Source: Extensimonas perlucida
GTDB taxonomy: Bacteria; Pseudomonadota; Gammaproteobacteria; Burkholderiales; Burkholderiaceae_C
Direction of reading: 5' to 3'
Assembly (NCBI RefSeq): GCF_007655255.1
Contig: NZ_VMYE01000003.1
Span: forward strand, 124,001-188,000
Length of the DNA stretch: 64,000 nucleotides
The position numbers were made by a program, and so were the translations under genes. Under the pieces are notes generated by a model. That model saw only the letters and a program-made list of their open reading frames with translations, was not told where the DNA came from and did not search any database. Below are positions 29,706 through 38,678 of the stretch, piece after piece (within the stretch, counting starts at the first letter, position 1; each line of letters starts with the position of its first letter).

Positions 29706-30434
29706 ATGATCCCCAAGTCCGTCAAATCGCTGGGCCTCGCACTGGCTGCCGCCCTGCCCCTGCTCGCCCACGCCCAGCTCACCGGGAACGTCAGCCTGAC
29801 GAGCAATTACAAGTTCCGCGGGCAGGACCAGGACATCAGCAAGATGAAAGCCTTCAAGCCGGCCATACAGGGCGGCTTCGACTACAGCTTTGCCGACACC
29901 GGGTTTTACCTGGGCAACTGGAACTCCAGCGTGGACTGGCTGCCGAACAACTCGATCGAAAGCGACCTGTATGGCGGCTACAAATTCAAGGCCGGCGAAT
30001 TCGACCTGGACGTGGGCATGATTGCCTACCTTTATGCGAGCAACAGCGCGGGCAACACCGTCGAGCTCTACGGCGCGGCCACCTATGGCCCCTTCACGGC
30101 CAAATATTCGCACACCGTCTCCGAGGACTATTTCAACTACGCTGGCGCCAAGAACTCCGACCGCTCGGGCCGCAACACGGGCTACCTGAACCTGGCCTTT
30201 GCGCAAGAGGTGATGCCCAAGGTCACGCTCAAGGCGTCCGTCGGCTACACCCATTTTGCGGGCGACATCCGCGACCTGGGCGTGCCGCACTACGTCGATT
30301 ACAGCGTCGGTGGCAGCTACGACTTCGGTAGCGGCCTGAGCCTGGGGGCGGCCGTGGCCGGGGCCAACAAGAAGGACTTTTACGGCGACGTCAACAAGGC
30401 GCGCCTGATCGTCACTCTGACCAAAACCATGTAA
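29706..30434 (+). CDS. TorF family putative porin
   Basis: A 242-residue outer-membrane protein. It has a signal peptide (KSLGLALAAALPLLAHAQ) and then the TorF/Gcw_chp pattern LTGNVSLTSNYKFRGQDQD, with many alternating aromatic strands and a barrel-like C-terminus. It is the first gene after a sigma-54 promoter and precedes glnK and amtB. This suggests a nitrogen-regulated outer-membrane pore, perhaps for small nitrogen compounds. Substrate is inferred only from context. An AGGAAGA stretch precedes the start. Confidence 0.88.
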   Translation: MIPKSVKSLGLALAAALPLLAHAQLTGNVSLTSNYKFRGQDQDISKMKAFKPAIQGGFDYSFADTGFYLGNWNSSVDWLPNNSIESDLYGGYKFKAGEFDLDVGMIAYLYASNSAGNTVELYGAATYGPFTAKYSHTVSEDYFNYAGAKNSDRSGRNTGYLNLAFAQEVMPKVTLKASVGYTHFAGDIRDLGVPHYVDYSVGGSYDFGSGLSLGAAVAGANKKDFYGDVNKARLIVTLTKTM

Positions 30435-30818
<384 letters not shown>

Positions 30819-30849
30819 GCGGCGCATCGCATCAGAGAGAGGAAAAGCC

Positions 30850-32385
30850 ATGAAAAAACTACTCGCTTCCCTGGCGCTGGGCCTGAGCCTGTGGGCCGGC
30901 ATGACGGCCGCCGGCGCGCAAACCCCGGAACCCGCCGCCAGTGCACCGGCGGCGGCTGCAGCCGCGGAACCTGCTGCCACGCCCGCGCCCACCGCCGCAC
31001 CTGCAGAGGCCGCCGCACCCGCCGCCGCAGCACCCGCCGCACCTGCTCCCACGCCCAACAAGGGCGATACGAGCTGGATGATGGTTTCGACCCTGCTGGT
31101 CATCCTGATGGTGTTGCCCGGCCTGGCGCTGTTCTACGGCGGCCTGGTGCGCAGCAAGAACATGCTGTCGGTGCTCATGCAGGTCATGGTCACCTTCTCG
31201 CTGATCACGGTGCTGTGGTTCATCTATGGCTACAGCATCGCGTTCACCGAGGGTGGCGCGTTCTTCGGCGGCTTTGATCGGCTCTTCATGAAGGGCATCT
31301 GGGACAACGCCGCCGGCACCTTTGCCAATGCCGCCACCTTCAGCAAGGGCGTGGTGATTCCCGAGATCGTCTTCGCTGCGTTCCAGGCCACGTTTGCCGG
31401 CATCACCTGCTGCCTGATCGTGGGGGCGTTTGCCGAGCGCATCAAGTTCAGCGCGGTCCTGCTGTTCATGGTGCTGTGGTTCACCTTCAGCTACCTGCCC
31501 ATCGCGCACATGGTGTGGTTCTGGATGGGCCCCGACGCCTATGCCACCAAAGAAGTTGCGGACGCCATGACGGCCAAGGCCGGCCAGATCTGGCAGTGGG
31601 GCGCGCTCGACTTTGCCGGCGGCACCGTGGTGCACATCAACGCCGCCGTGGCGGGCCTGGTGGGCGCGTTCATGGTCGGCAAGCGCATCGGCTTCGGCAA
31701 GGAATCCATGGCCCCGCACAGCCTCACGCTGACCATGGTGGGCGCCTCGTTGCTGTGGGTGGGCTGGTTCGGCTTCAACGCCGGCTCCGCGCTCGAAGCC
31801 AATGGCTTCGCCGCTCTGGCGTTCATCAACACCCTTGTGGCCACAGCCGCTGCGGTGCTGGCCTGGTCTGTCGGTGAGGCGCTGATGCGCGGCAAGGCTT
31901 CGATGCTGGGTGCGGCCTCGGGCGCCGTCGCCGGACTCGTGGCCATCACCCCGGCTGCGGGCAACGTGGGCATAGGCGGCGCGCTGGTGGTGGGCCTGGT
32001 CGGCGGCTTTGCCTGCCTGTGGGGCGTGAACGGCCTCAAGCGCCTGCTGGGGGCGGACGATTCGCTCGACGTATTCGGCGTGCATGGCGTGGGCGGCATC
32101 GTGGGCGCGCTGCTCACGGGCGTGTTCAATGCACCCGGCCTGGGCGGCCCCGGCTACGTGGCCGACTGGGTGACAGCCAGCGTTGTGACGGCGGCGGATT
32201 ACTCGATTGCCGCACAAGTGTGGACGCAAGCCAAGGCCGTGCTGCTGACCATCGTGTGGTCTGGCGTGGTGTCCTTCATCGCCTACAAGATCGTGGACCT
32301 GACCATAGGCCTGCGCGTGTCGGAAGAAGAAGAGCGCGAAGGTCTGGACATTTCGTACCACGGCGAAACGGCCTACAACCGGTGA
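30850..32385 (+). CDS. amtB: Ammonium transporter AmtB
   Basis: A 511-residue ammonium channel. A signal peptide (MKKLLASLALGLSLWAG) and a long Ala/Pro-rich periplasmic stretch precede eleven transmembrane helices. Family motifs include GLALFYGGLVRSKNMLSVLMQ, FAGGTVVHINAAVAGLVGA and VFGVHGVGGIVGALLTG, which carry the twin pore histidines. It forms trimers and is regulated by GlnK from the adjacent gene. Two terminators follow. Confidence 0.97.
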   Translation: MKKLLASLALGLSLWAGMTAAGAQTPEPAASAPAAAAAAEPAATPAPTAAPAEAAAPAAAAPAAPAPTPNKGDTSWMMVSTLLVILMVLPGLALFYGGLVRSKNMLSVLMQVMVTFSLITVLWFIYGYSIAFTEGGAFFGGFDRLFMKGIWDNAAGTFANAATFSKGVVIPEIVFAAFQATFAGITCCLIVGAFAERIKFSAVLLFMVLWFTFSYLPIAHMVWFWMGPDAYATKEVADAMTAKAGQIWQWGALDFAGGTVVHINAAVAGLVGAFMVGKRIGFGKESMAPHSLTLTMVGASLLWVGWFGFNAGSALEANGFAALAFINTLVATAAAVLAWSVGEALMRGKASMLGAASGAVAGLVAITPAAGNVGIGGALVVGLVGGFACLWGVNGLKRLLGADDSLDVFGVHGVGGIVGALLTGVFNAPGLGGPGYVADWVTASVVTAADYSIAAQVWTQAKAVLLTIVWSGVVSFIAYKIVDLTIGLRVSEEEEREGLDISYHGETAYNR

Positions 32386-32392
32386 GGGGGAT

Positions 32393-32429
32393 GGGGCTGC
32401 CGTCGCAGACCGGGCTGCAGCCCCTTTTT
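32393..32429 (+). terminator. Intrinsic terminator of the amtB operon
   Basis: GGGGCTGC (32393-32400) pairs with GCAGCCCC (32417-32424) and is followed by TTTTT. It begins eight bases after the amtB stop. Confidence 0.8.
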
Positions 32430-32449
32430 ACCCAGTGGCGTTTGGTGAG

Positions 32450-32487
32450 CCCATGAAAAAAGCCCCCGCGGGGGCTTTTTTCATGGG
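32450..32487. terminator. Bidirectional terminator between amtB and the RRM gene
   Basis: A perfect 38-bp palindrome with a GCCCCCGCGGGGGC core flanked by A6 and T6. It can terminate transcription from both strands and serves the convergent amtB and RNA-binding protein genes. Confidence 0.93.
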
Positions 32488-32504
32488 TGCGCTAGCGTGC
32501 GCTA

Positions 32505-32954
32505 TCAGTAGCTGTCGCCGCCGTAGCCGCCGCCACTGCGGCCGCCGCCACCGCCACTGCGCGGGCCCGAGCCGTAAGGGCTGCGGAAGCCGCCTTCGCT
32601 ACGCCCGCCGCCGCTGCGGCCATAGCCACCACCGCCGCCACCACCACCGTAGCCGCCGCCACCACCACCGCCGTAGCCGCCACCGCCGGAACGCGGCGGG
32701 CGCGGCTCCATGGGACGGGCCTCATTGACCACCAGGCTGCGCCCGGCCATGGGCTGGCCGTGCATGCCTTCGATGGCGGCCTGCGCCTCGGCATCGCTGC
32801 CCATTTCGACGAAGCCAAAGCCCTTGGAGCGACCAGTGTCGCGCTCCATCATGACCTTGGCGCTGGTGACGGTGCCGAACTGACCGAAGGATTGCTCCAG
32901 ATCGCTGTCGCGCACGGAATACGGCAGATTGCCGACATAAAGTTTGTTGCCCAT
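32505..32954 (-). CDS. Glycine-rich RRM RNA-binding protein
   Basis: A 149-residue protein. Residues 1-80 are one RNA recognition motif with RNP2 LYVGNLPY and RNP1 KGFGFVEM. Residues from about 85 onward are a Gly/Tyr/Arg/Ser-rich tail with repeated GGGGYGGGG units. This layout matches cold-induced Rbp proteins of cyanobacteria and betaproteobacteria, thought to act as RNA chaperones. The shorter start was chosen because GAGGAG lies eight bases upstream. The tail's repetitive DNA may be prone to length change. Confidence 0.92.
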   Translation of the reverse strand: MGNKLYVGNLPYSVRDSDLEQSFGQFGTVTSAKVMMERDTGRSKGFGFVEMGSDAEAQAAIEGMHGQPMAGRSLVVNEARPMEPRPPRSGGGGYGGGGGGGYGGGGGGGGYGRSGGGRSEGGFRSPYGSGPRSGGGGGRSGGGYGGDSY

Positions 32955-33257
32955 CGAAGGACTCCTCAAAAATACCTGAAAAAACGCGATAGAGCCCCGA
33001 AACGCAAGCCGCCTATTCCGACGAAATACCTGTGCGCCAACTCACGGATCATCGCAAACACAAATGCAAGAAAACCTCGCGGCGTCATTATGACTGACAA
33101 GTCGGACGAAAACGCAAGAAAAATCATCGCTGCAGGCCGCGAAATCGTGGTTTTGGTGCTGCACGCAGCGCCAAACCCCTTTTTTATGCCCGCCGCGCCC
33201 GGGCCCGCGCGCCGGTGCGCGCAAGGCATGGTGCCGCAGGGCTTTTGGTATATTTGC
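32955..33257. other. Intergenic region between the RRM gene and the metX leader
   Basis: About 300 bases holding divergent promoters. A TATATT -10-like hexamer at 33249-33254 would start transcription close to 33261, exactly where the metX riboswitch begins. A 59-codon frame (33090-33269) ends inside the riboswitch and lacks a ribosome-binding site, so I do not call it a gene. I see nothing else. Confidence 0.5.
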
Positions 33258-33316
33258 CGCCAGCGCTGATTTGCCCCAGCTTGCGAGCGCTCTACAAATG
33301 CTGCTAAAGACTCGTC
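33258..33316 (+). promoter_or_regulatory. SAM-II (SAM-alpha) type riboswitch aptamer
   Basis: The order AGCGCTGATTTG, GCGAGCGCT, ACAAATG and GCTAAAG with short spacings reproduces the SAM-II consensus (GCGCTGATTT, GCAAGCGC, AAATG, GCTAAA). P1 is formed by AGCGCT (33262-33267) and AGCGCT (33286-33291). The loop CAGC (33277-33280) can pair with GCTG (33300-33303) to give the pseudoknot. It lies directly ahead of metX, a standard target of SAM control. S-adenosylmethionine binding should reduce metX-metW expression. Confidence 0.85.
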
Positions 33317-33327
33317 CGACCTTCCCG

Positions 33328-33361
33328 ACCCGGCCCTGTTTTTAGCGCAGCCGGGTTTTTT
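33328..33361 (+). terminator. Intrinsic terminator in the metX leader
   Basis: ACCCGGC (33328-33334) pairs with GCCGGGT (33350-33356), followed by six T residues ending one base before the metX ATG. It is likely the expression platform of the riboswitch or a basal attenuator. Its position leaves no room for an ordinary Shine-Dalgarno sequence. Confidence 0.75.
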
Positions 33362-34489
33362 ATGCCGTTCATCGCCACGCCCCAGACCATGCATTTCCCG
33401 GAGGCGCTGCCCTTGCAAAGCGGCGCGTCCATCCGCGACTACCACCTCGCCTACGAGACCTACGGCACGCTTGATGCCGCGCGCTCCAACGCCGTGCTGG
33501 TGTGCCACGCGCTCAACGCCTCGCACCACGTCGCGGGCGTGTACGAGGGGCAGCCGCACAGCGAAGGCTGGTGGGACAACATGGTCGGGCCGGGCAAGCC
33601 CGTCGATACGAACCGCTTTTTCGTGATCGGCGTGAACAACCTGGGCTCGTGCTTCGGCTCCACCGGCCCCATGCACCGCAACCCCGACACGGGCCGCATC
33701 TACGGCGCGGACTTTCCCGTGGTCACCGTGGAGGACTGGGTGAACGCGCAGGCGCGGCTGCTCGATCGTTTGGGCATTGAACGGCTCGCGGCCGTGCTCG
33801 GCGGCAGTCTGGGCGGCATGCAGGCGCTGTCGTGGTCGCTGCAATACCCCGAGCGCGTGCGTCACGCCGTGGTGGTGGCGAGCGCGCCCAATCTCACCGC
33901 AGAAAACATCGCTTTCAACGAGGTCGCGCGCCGCGCCATCGTCACCGACCCGGACTTTCACGGAGGCCACTTTTACCAATACGGCGTGGTGCCCAAGCGC
34001 GGCCTGCGCATCGCGCGCATGATCGGCCACATCACCTACCTCTCGGACGACGTGATGAACGCCAAGTTCGGGCGCCAGCTGCGCGACCGGCTCGAGCCCA
34101 AATACAGCACGCAGGACATAGAGTTTCAAATCGAGAGCTACCTGCGCCACCAGGCCGACAAGTTCAGCGAATACTTCGACGCCAACACCTATTTGCTGAT
34201 CACGCGCGCGCTCGACTACTTCGACCCGGCGCGCCGCCACGGCGGCAACCTGAGCCTGGCGCTCGCGCCCGCGACGGCCAGGTTTTTGCTCGTGAGCTTC
34301 AAGACCGACTGGCGCTTTGCCCCTGCGCGCAGCCGCGAGATCGTCAAGGCTCTGCTCGACAACAAGCGCAGCCTGAGCTATGCCGAGATCGACGCGCCCC
34401 ACGGACATGATGCCTTTTTGCTCGATGACGCCCGCTACATGAGCGTGATGCGCTCTTATTTCGAGAGTATCGCGAAGGAGCTCGCATGA
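33362..34489 (+). CDS. metX: Homoserine O-acyltransferase MetX
   Basis: A 375-residue alpha/beta-hydrolase-fold acyltransferase for the first committed step of methionine synthesis. The nucleophile is Ser149 in [13 protein letters not shown]; the acid is in [10 protein letters not shown] and the His in [13 protein letters not shown]. The N-terminal block [15 protein letters not shown] and [20 protein letters not shown] are typical. The annotated ATG directly follows a T-run, so initiation is unusual. Family members from betaproteobacteria use either succinyl- or acetyl-CoA; I cannot tell which here. It overlaps metW by 4 bp. Confidence 0.96.
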   Translation: MPFIATPQTMHFPEALPLQSGASIRDYHLAYETYGTLDAARSNAVLVCHALNASHHVAGVYEGQPHSEGWWDNMVGPGKPVDTNRFFVIGVNNLGSCFGSTGPMHRNPDTGRIYGADFPVVTVEDWVNAQARLLDRLGIERLAAVLGGSLGGMQALSWSLQYPERVRHAVVVASAPNLTAENIAFNEVARRAIVTDPDFHGGHFYQYGVVPKRGLRIARMIGHITYLSDDVMNAKFGRQLRDRLEPKYSTQDIEFQIESYLRHQADKFSEYFDANTYLLITRALDYFDPARRHGGNLSLALAPATARFLLVSFKTDWRFAPARSREIVKALLDNKRSLSYAEIDAPHGHDAFLLDDARYMSVMRSYFESIAKELA

Positions 34490-35070
34490 GCGCGCAAGCC
34501 ACCATGGAAGCGATCGCCCGCCTGGTGCCACAGGGCGCGCGCGTGCTCGACCTGGGCTGCGGCGGCGGCGCGTTGCTGTCGTACCTGCAGCGTGAGCGCG
34601 GCTGCAGCGGCTACGGCGTAGAGATCGCCGACGCCAACGTGCTCGCCTGCGTGCAGCGCGGCGTCGATGTGATCCAGCTCAACCTCGACGAAGGGCTGTC
34701 GATGTTCGGCGACCGCTCTTTCGACGTGGTGCTGCAGATCGACACCTTGCAGCACCTGCGCAACGCCGAGGTCATGCTGCGCGAAACCGCGCGCGTGGGG
34801 CGCACGGGCATCGTCGCCTTCCCCAACTTTGCGCACTGGCCCAACCGCCTGTCGGTGCTGCGCGGGCGCATGCCCGTGACGCGCCACCTGCCCTACCAGT
34901 GGTACGACACGCCCAACATTCGCGTGGGCACCTACGCCGACTTCGAGGTGCTCGCGCGCAAGAACCGCCTGCGCATCATCGACGCCTTCGGCCTGCAGGA
35001 CGGGCGCATCGTGCGCTTTCTGCCCAATGCGCGTGCGGGCACGGCGGTGTTCCACTTCGAGGGTGCGTAG
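34486..35070 (+). CDS. metW: Methionine biosynthesis protein MetW
   Basis: A 194-residue methyltransferase-fold protein. The cofactor-like loop [12 protein letters not shown] and the family-specific [20 protein letters not shown] and [17 protein letters not shown] are clear. MetW is required with MetX for homoserine acylation in several proteobacteria. Its ATG overlaps the metX stop (ATGA), so both are under the same SAM-II leader. Confidence 0.96.
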   Translation: MSAQATMEAIARLVPQGARVLDLGCGGGALLSYLQRERGCSGYGVEIADANVLACVQRGVDVIQLNLDEGLSMFGDRSFDVVLQIDTLQHLRNAEVMLRETARVGRTGIVAFPNFAHWPNRLSVLRGRMPVTRHLPYQWYDTPNIRVGTYADFEVLARKNRLRIIDAFGLQDGRIVRFLPNARAGTAVFHFEGA

Positions 35071-35086
35071 CCGACGGGCGCCAGCG

Positions 35087-35125
35087 CGCTGCGGCGCGGC
35101 ATGCCCAAAGTCTGACAGGCGCCTA
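35087..35125. repeat. Remnant of the TAGGAGCCTGTCGG element at the pyk 3' end
   Basis: GCTGCGGCGC followed by CAAAGTCTGACAGGCGCCTA matches the right arm of the 167-bp element with a short internal deletion. The outer CTA at 35123-35125 is, on the minus strand, the TAG stop codon of pyruvate kinase, so the element appears to have supplied the end of that gene. Confidence 0.65.
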
Positions 35126-36562
35126 CCGCGCGCGGCAGATTTTCAGCATGTTGGTGCCGCCCGGCGCGCCCATGGGCTCGCCGCAGGTGATGGCGTAGAT
35201 GTCGCCGCTTTGCACGATGCCGCGCGCCTTCAGGTGCGCCTCGGCCTGCGCGAGCGCGGTGTCGCGGTCGGCGCTGGTGTCGGCGAGCAGCAGCGGACGC
35301 ACGTTGCGGTACATGGCCAGGCGCCGCTGCGTGGCCACCTTGGAGGTCAGCGCGTAGATCGGGATGTGGATGCGGTGGCGGCTCATCCATAGCGCCGTGG
35401 CGCCGCTGTCGGTCAGCGCCACGATGGCCTTGGCGCCCAGGTGGTGCGCGGTAAAGAGCGCGCCCATGGCGATCGACTGGTCTATGCGTGTGAAGCGGTG
35501 GCCGCTGAAGTCGGCGTCCTGCAGCGGGTCTTCCGAGGCTTCGGCGGCGGCGCAGATGGTCGCCATTTCCTGCACGGTTTCGAGCGGGTACTTGCCCGCC
35601 GCCGTCTCGGCGCTGAGCATCACGGCGTCGGTGCCGTCGAGCACGGCGTTGGCCACGTCGCTGACCTCGGCGCGCGTGGGCACGGGGTTGTGGATCATGC
35701 TCTCCATCATCTGCGTCGCGGTGATCGCCACTTTGTCAAAGGCGCGCGCCATGCGGATCATCTTCTTTTGCAGCGCGGGCACGGCGGCATTGCCCACCTC
35801 CACTGCCAGGTCGCCGCGCGCCACCATGATGCCGTCGCTCGCGCGCAAGATTTCTTCGAGGTGCGGAATCGCCTCGGCGCGCTCGATCTTTGCGATCAGG
35901 CTCGGCTTGTGGCGGAACTCGGCCCCGGCCACGTTGCACAGCTGGCGCGCCATCTCCATGTCGGTGGCGGTCTTGGGAAAGCTCACCGCCACGTAATCGG
36001 CCTGAAAGCCCATCGCGGTGCGTATGTCTTCCATGTCCTTGGCGGTCAGCGCGGGCGCGGTGAGGCCGCCGCCCTGCTTGTTGATGCCCTTGTTGTTCGA
36101 GAGCTCGCCGCCCACTTTCACCGTGGTTTCGACCGCGTCGCCGTGCACGCCATCGACCTGCAGCACGATCAGCCCGTCGTTGAGCAGCAGCATGTCGCCG
36201 GGCTTCACGTCGTGCGGCAGCTCTTTGTAGTCCAGGCCCACGCCATGCTCGTCACCCGGCTCGGTGCGCGCGGCGTCGAGCACGAAGCGCGCGCCCGGCT
36301 GCAGCTGCACGCGACCATTGGCAAACTTGCCCACGCGGATCTTGGGGCCCTGCAGGTCGGCCATGATGGCCACCTCCATGCCCGCGCGCTGGGCCGCGGC
36401 GCGCACCATGGCCGCGCGCTCGATGTGGTCCTGCGCCTGTCCGTGGCTGAAATTGAGCCGCACCACGTTGACGCCGGCGCGGATCATGGCTTCGAGCAAT
36501 TGCGGCGTGTTCGACGCGGGGCCGAGGGTGGCAACGATCTTGGTGGCGCGCAGTGCGGGCAT
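35123..36562 (-). CDS. pyk: Pyruvate kinase
   Basis: A 479-residue enzyme making pyruvate and ATP from phosphoenolpyruvate and ADP. Motifs are ATKIVATLGPASN, VVRLNFSHG, the active-site region SLIAKIERAEAI and MVARGDLAVEVG, and ATQMMESMIHNPVPTRAEV. The C-terminal domain is normal length. I used the ATG at MPALRATKIV; earlier starts add an Ala/Pro-rich leader. The stop codon comes from a repeat remnant. It is convergent with metW. Confidence 0.96.
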   Translation of the reverse strand: MPALRATKIVATLGPASNTPQLLEAMIRAGVNVVRLNFSHGQAQDHIERAAMVRAAAQRAGMEVAIMADLQGPKIRVGKFANGRVQLQPGARFVLDAARTEPGDEHGVGLDYKELPHDVKPGDMLLLNDGLIVLQVDGVHGDAVETTVKVGGELSNNKGINKQGGGLTAPALTAKDMEDIRTAMGFQADYVAVSFPKTATDMEMARQLCNVAGAEFRHKPSLIAKIERAEAIPHLEEILRASDGIMVARGDLAVEVGNAAVPALQKKMIRMARAFDKVAITATQMMESMIHNPVPTRAEVSDVANAVLDGTDAVMLSAETAAGKYPLETVQEMATICAAAEASEDPLQDADFSGHRFTRIDQSIAMGALFTAHHLGAKAIVALTDSGATALWMSRHRIHIPIYALTSKVATQRRLAMYRNVRPLLLADTSADRDTALAQAEAHLKARGIVQSGDIYAITCGEPMGAPGGTNMLKICRAR

Positions 36563-36711
36563 GGCAGGGACAGTGCGAAGTGGCGATGCGGGCATTGTTC
36601 CACACGCGCCGGCGGCCCGCGCAGGCGGCAGGCAAGGTGCGTCAGGCAACGCACACGCGATGCCGTGCGCCAGATGCCGCACATCAGGCGGTGCGCAGCA
36701 AACCGTGCGTG

Positions 36712-38103
36712 TCAGGCGCCTTGCATCAGCGCCTCGATCTCCTCCGGCGCCACGGGCACCTCGCGCGTGAGCAGCTCGCAGCCCTGCGCAGTCACCAGGG
36801 CGTCGTCCTCGATGCGGATGCCGATGTGGTGGAAGGCCTCGGGCACGCCGGGCGCGGGGCGCACGTACAGGCCCGGCTCTATGGTCAGCACCATGCCGGG
36901 GCGCAGGATGCGGCTCGGGCGTTCGGTGATGGTCTCGCCCGACAGCGGGTCCTGGCGCACGCTGGTCTGGCCGACTTCGCCGGGCTCCACGTAGCTGCCG
37001 CAGTCGTGCACGTCCATGCCCAGCCAGTGGCTGGTGCGGTGCATGTAAAACGCAAAGTAGGCGCGGCTCGCGATCACGTCCTGCGCCGTGCCCACCTTGT
37101 TTTTGTCGAGCAGGCCGAGGTCGAGCAGCCCTTGCGCGAGCACGGCCACGGTGGCCTCGTGCGGCGCGTCGAAGCGCGCGCCAGGGCGTGTGGCGGCCAC
37201 GGCGGCTTCCTGACTCGCCAGCACCAGGTCATACAGCGCGCGCTGCGGGCCGGTGAATTTGCCATCGGCCGGAAAGGTGCGCGTGATGTCGCTCGCGTAG
37301 CCGTCCAGCTCGCAACCCGCGTCAATCAGCACCAGCTCGCCCGCGCGCAGCGGTGCGTCGCTCGCGCGATAGTGCAGCACGCAGGCATTCGCGCCGGCGG
37401 CGACGATGGCGTCGTAGGCCGGGTACTGCGCGCCCTGCTGACGGAATTCATGCAGCAGCTCGGCCTCGAGGTGGTACTCGCGCGCGTCCTCGCCCGCACG
37501 CAGCATGCGCGCCGCGCGCTGCATCGCGCGCACATGGCCGCGCGCGCTGATCTGCGCCGCGCGGCGCATGGTGGCCTGCTCGTGCGCGTCTTTGACGAGG
37601 CGCATTTCATCGAGCAGCGTGCACAGGTCGTTCTGCGCCGCCGGGCACAGCGCGCCGTAGCGTGCACGCGCGCGCACCGCAGCGAGCCAGCCTTCCACGC
37701 GCGCCGCCAGGCCCGCGTGCGTGGCAAACGGGTACCAGACGCAAGCACGGTTTTCGAGCAGGCGCGGCAGGCGCACGTCCAGCTCGGCAAACGAATACGC
37801 CGCATCCACGCCCAGCGCCGCCGGCGCGGCCTGCGGGCCCAGGCGGTAGCCGTCCCAGATTTCGCGCTCCTGGTCCTTGGGCTGGCAAAACAGCGTGCTG
37901 TGTCCGTCGCCCGTGAGCACCAGGCAGGCATTGGGCTCGCCAAAGCCTGTCAGGTAATAAAAATAGCTGTCGTGGCGGTACAGGTACTGGTTGTCGCGGT
38001 TGCGCGGGCGCTCGGGCGCCGTGGGAATGATGGCAATGCCGCCCGCGCCCAGCTGGGCAGCCAGACGGGCGCGGCGGTCGGCGTAAAGCGAAGAAGGGGC
38101 CAT
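36712..38103 (-). CDS. pepP: Xaa-Pro aminopeptidase P
   Basis: A 463-residue metallopeptidase removing N-terminal residues before proline. The N-terminal AMP_N domain covers residues 1-130 (IAIIPTAPERPRNRDNQYLYRHDSYFYYLTG split over the region). The pita-bread catalytic domain carries metal ligands in LVLIDAGCELDGYASDITRTF, HRTSHWLGMDVHDCG and LTIEPGLY. In many Burkholderiales pepP directly follows murU; here a 5.6-kb accessory block separates them. Confidence 0.95.
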   Translation of the reverse strand: MAPSSLYADRRARLAAQLGAGGIAIIPTAPERPRNRDNQYLYRHDSYFYYLTGFGEPNACLVLTGDGHSTLFCQPKDQEREIWDGYRLGPQAAPAALGVDAAYSFAELDVRLPRLLENRACVWYPFATHAGLAARVEGWLAAVRARARYGALCPAAQNDLCTLLDEMRLVKDAHEQATMRRAAQISARGHVRAMQRAARMLRAGEDAREYHLEAELLHEFRQQGAQYPAYDAIVAAGANACVLHYRASDAPLRAGELVLIDAGCELDGYASDITRTFPADGKFTGPQRALYDLVLASQEAAVAATRPGARFDAPHEATVAVLAQGLLDLGLLDKNKVGTAQDVIASRAYFAFYMHRTSHWLGMDVHDCGSYVEPGEVGQTSVRQDPLSGETITERPSRILRPGMVLTIEPGLYVRPAPGVPEAFHHIGIRIEDDALVTAQGCELLTREVPVAPEEIEALMQGA

Positions 38104-38123
38104 GGTAAAAGTGCAAAGTTGAA

Positions 38124-38297
38124 CCCAGATTGTTCATCAGGACGCGGGATGATGGCGAGGCGGCTGGCGCGGCAGTTTGGTCGCGGGTGAGGAGTCCATG
38201 GCCGGTGCCATGGACGCCGAAGCAGCGGCCAAAATGACCGTCAGCCGTCCGCCAGCGCCCGCGTAGGCCCGAAGGGCCGCCTAATGGACAATCTGGG
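38124..38297. repeat. 174-bp MITE-like element, copy A
   Basis: The ends CCCAGATTG and CAATCTGGG are inverted repeats about 18 bp long (CCCAGATTGTCCATTAGG on the better-preserved side). Both flanks read TTGAA (38119-38123 and 38298-38302), the probable target duplication. A 9-bp hairpin GTCCATGGC/GCCATGGAC sits in the middle (38194-38215) and a GGCCC/GGGCC hairpin near the right end. No ORF. Copy B at 44955-45128 has the same length and opposite orientation. It fills most of the 332-bp gap between pepP and hicA. Confidence 0.88.
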
Positions 38298-38396
38298 TTG
38301 AATCGATAAAGGTCGATTGCCGACCATGATCGCGAAAGCGTCGAGTATCGAAGCATTTGCCAGGCGCAGTGGGCCAGGGTTATCGGGCGAACGTCT

Positions 38397-38427
38397 TTGC
38401 CTCTAATTGATACTCGATGTAGTATCA
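38397..38427 (+). promoter_or_regulatory. hicAB promoter with overlapping operator
   Basis: TTGCCT (38397-38402), 17-bp spacer and TAGTAT (38420-38425) form a good sigma-70 promoter. TGATACT and AGTATCA (38408-38414, 38421-38427) are a perfect inverted repeat overlapping the -10, the likely HicB site. Transcription would start about four bases before the hicA ATG, giving an almost leaderless mRNA without a Shine-Dalgarno sequence. Confidence 0.7.
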
Positions 38428-38435
38428 TTTTGCAC

Positions 38436-38678
38436 ATGGGCAAAGCACAAAAGCTGATCGAGCAAATGGCGCGCAACCCGCGCGACTGGAGCATCGACCA
38501 AGTGCTTACCGTCGCGCGCTATGCCGACTTGACGGTCAGCTGCCCCGGAGGCAGTCACCACATCTTGCGCAACGCGGCGGGCAAGAAGATCAGCGTGCCG
38601 GCGCACCGGCCCATCAAGCCTGTCTATGTCAAAGCGCTGCTGCGCCTGATCCGCGAAGGCAAAGGAGATGACGAATGA
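38436..38678 (+). CDS. hicA: HicA mRNA interferase toxin
   Basis: An 80-residue toxin with a double-stranded RNA-binding-like fold. The family block is SCPGGSHHILRNAAGKKISVPAHRPIKPVYVKALL, seen in parts as GGSHHILRN (catalytic His) and ISVPAHRPIKPVY. It degrades mRNA unless bound by HicB. Its stop overlaps the hicB ATG. The residues before the core (MARNPRDWSIDQVLTVA) are longer than in minimal HicA but usual for the plant-associated and betaproteobacterial type. Confidence 0.93.
   Translation: MGKAQKLIEQMARNPRDWSIDQVLTVARYADLTVSCPGGSHHILRNAAGKKISVPAHRPIKPVYVKALLRLIREGKGDDE

Noticed and set aside
32510-32700. Tandem repeats as a non-coding array
   Set aside because: The GCC/ACC-rich repeats are the glycine-rich tail of the RRM protein and stay in frame.
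33090-33269. A 59-codon frame ahead of metX as a leader peptide
   Set aside because: There is no ribosome-binding site and no methionine-rich region. Its stop lies within the riboswitch stem, and the predicted promoter is downstream of its start.
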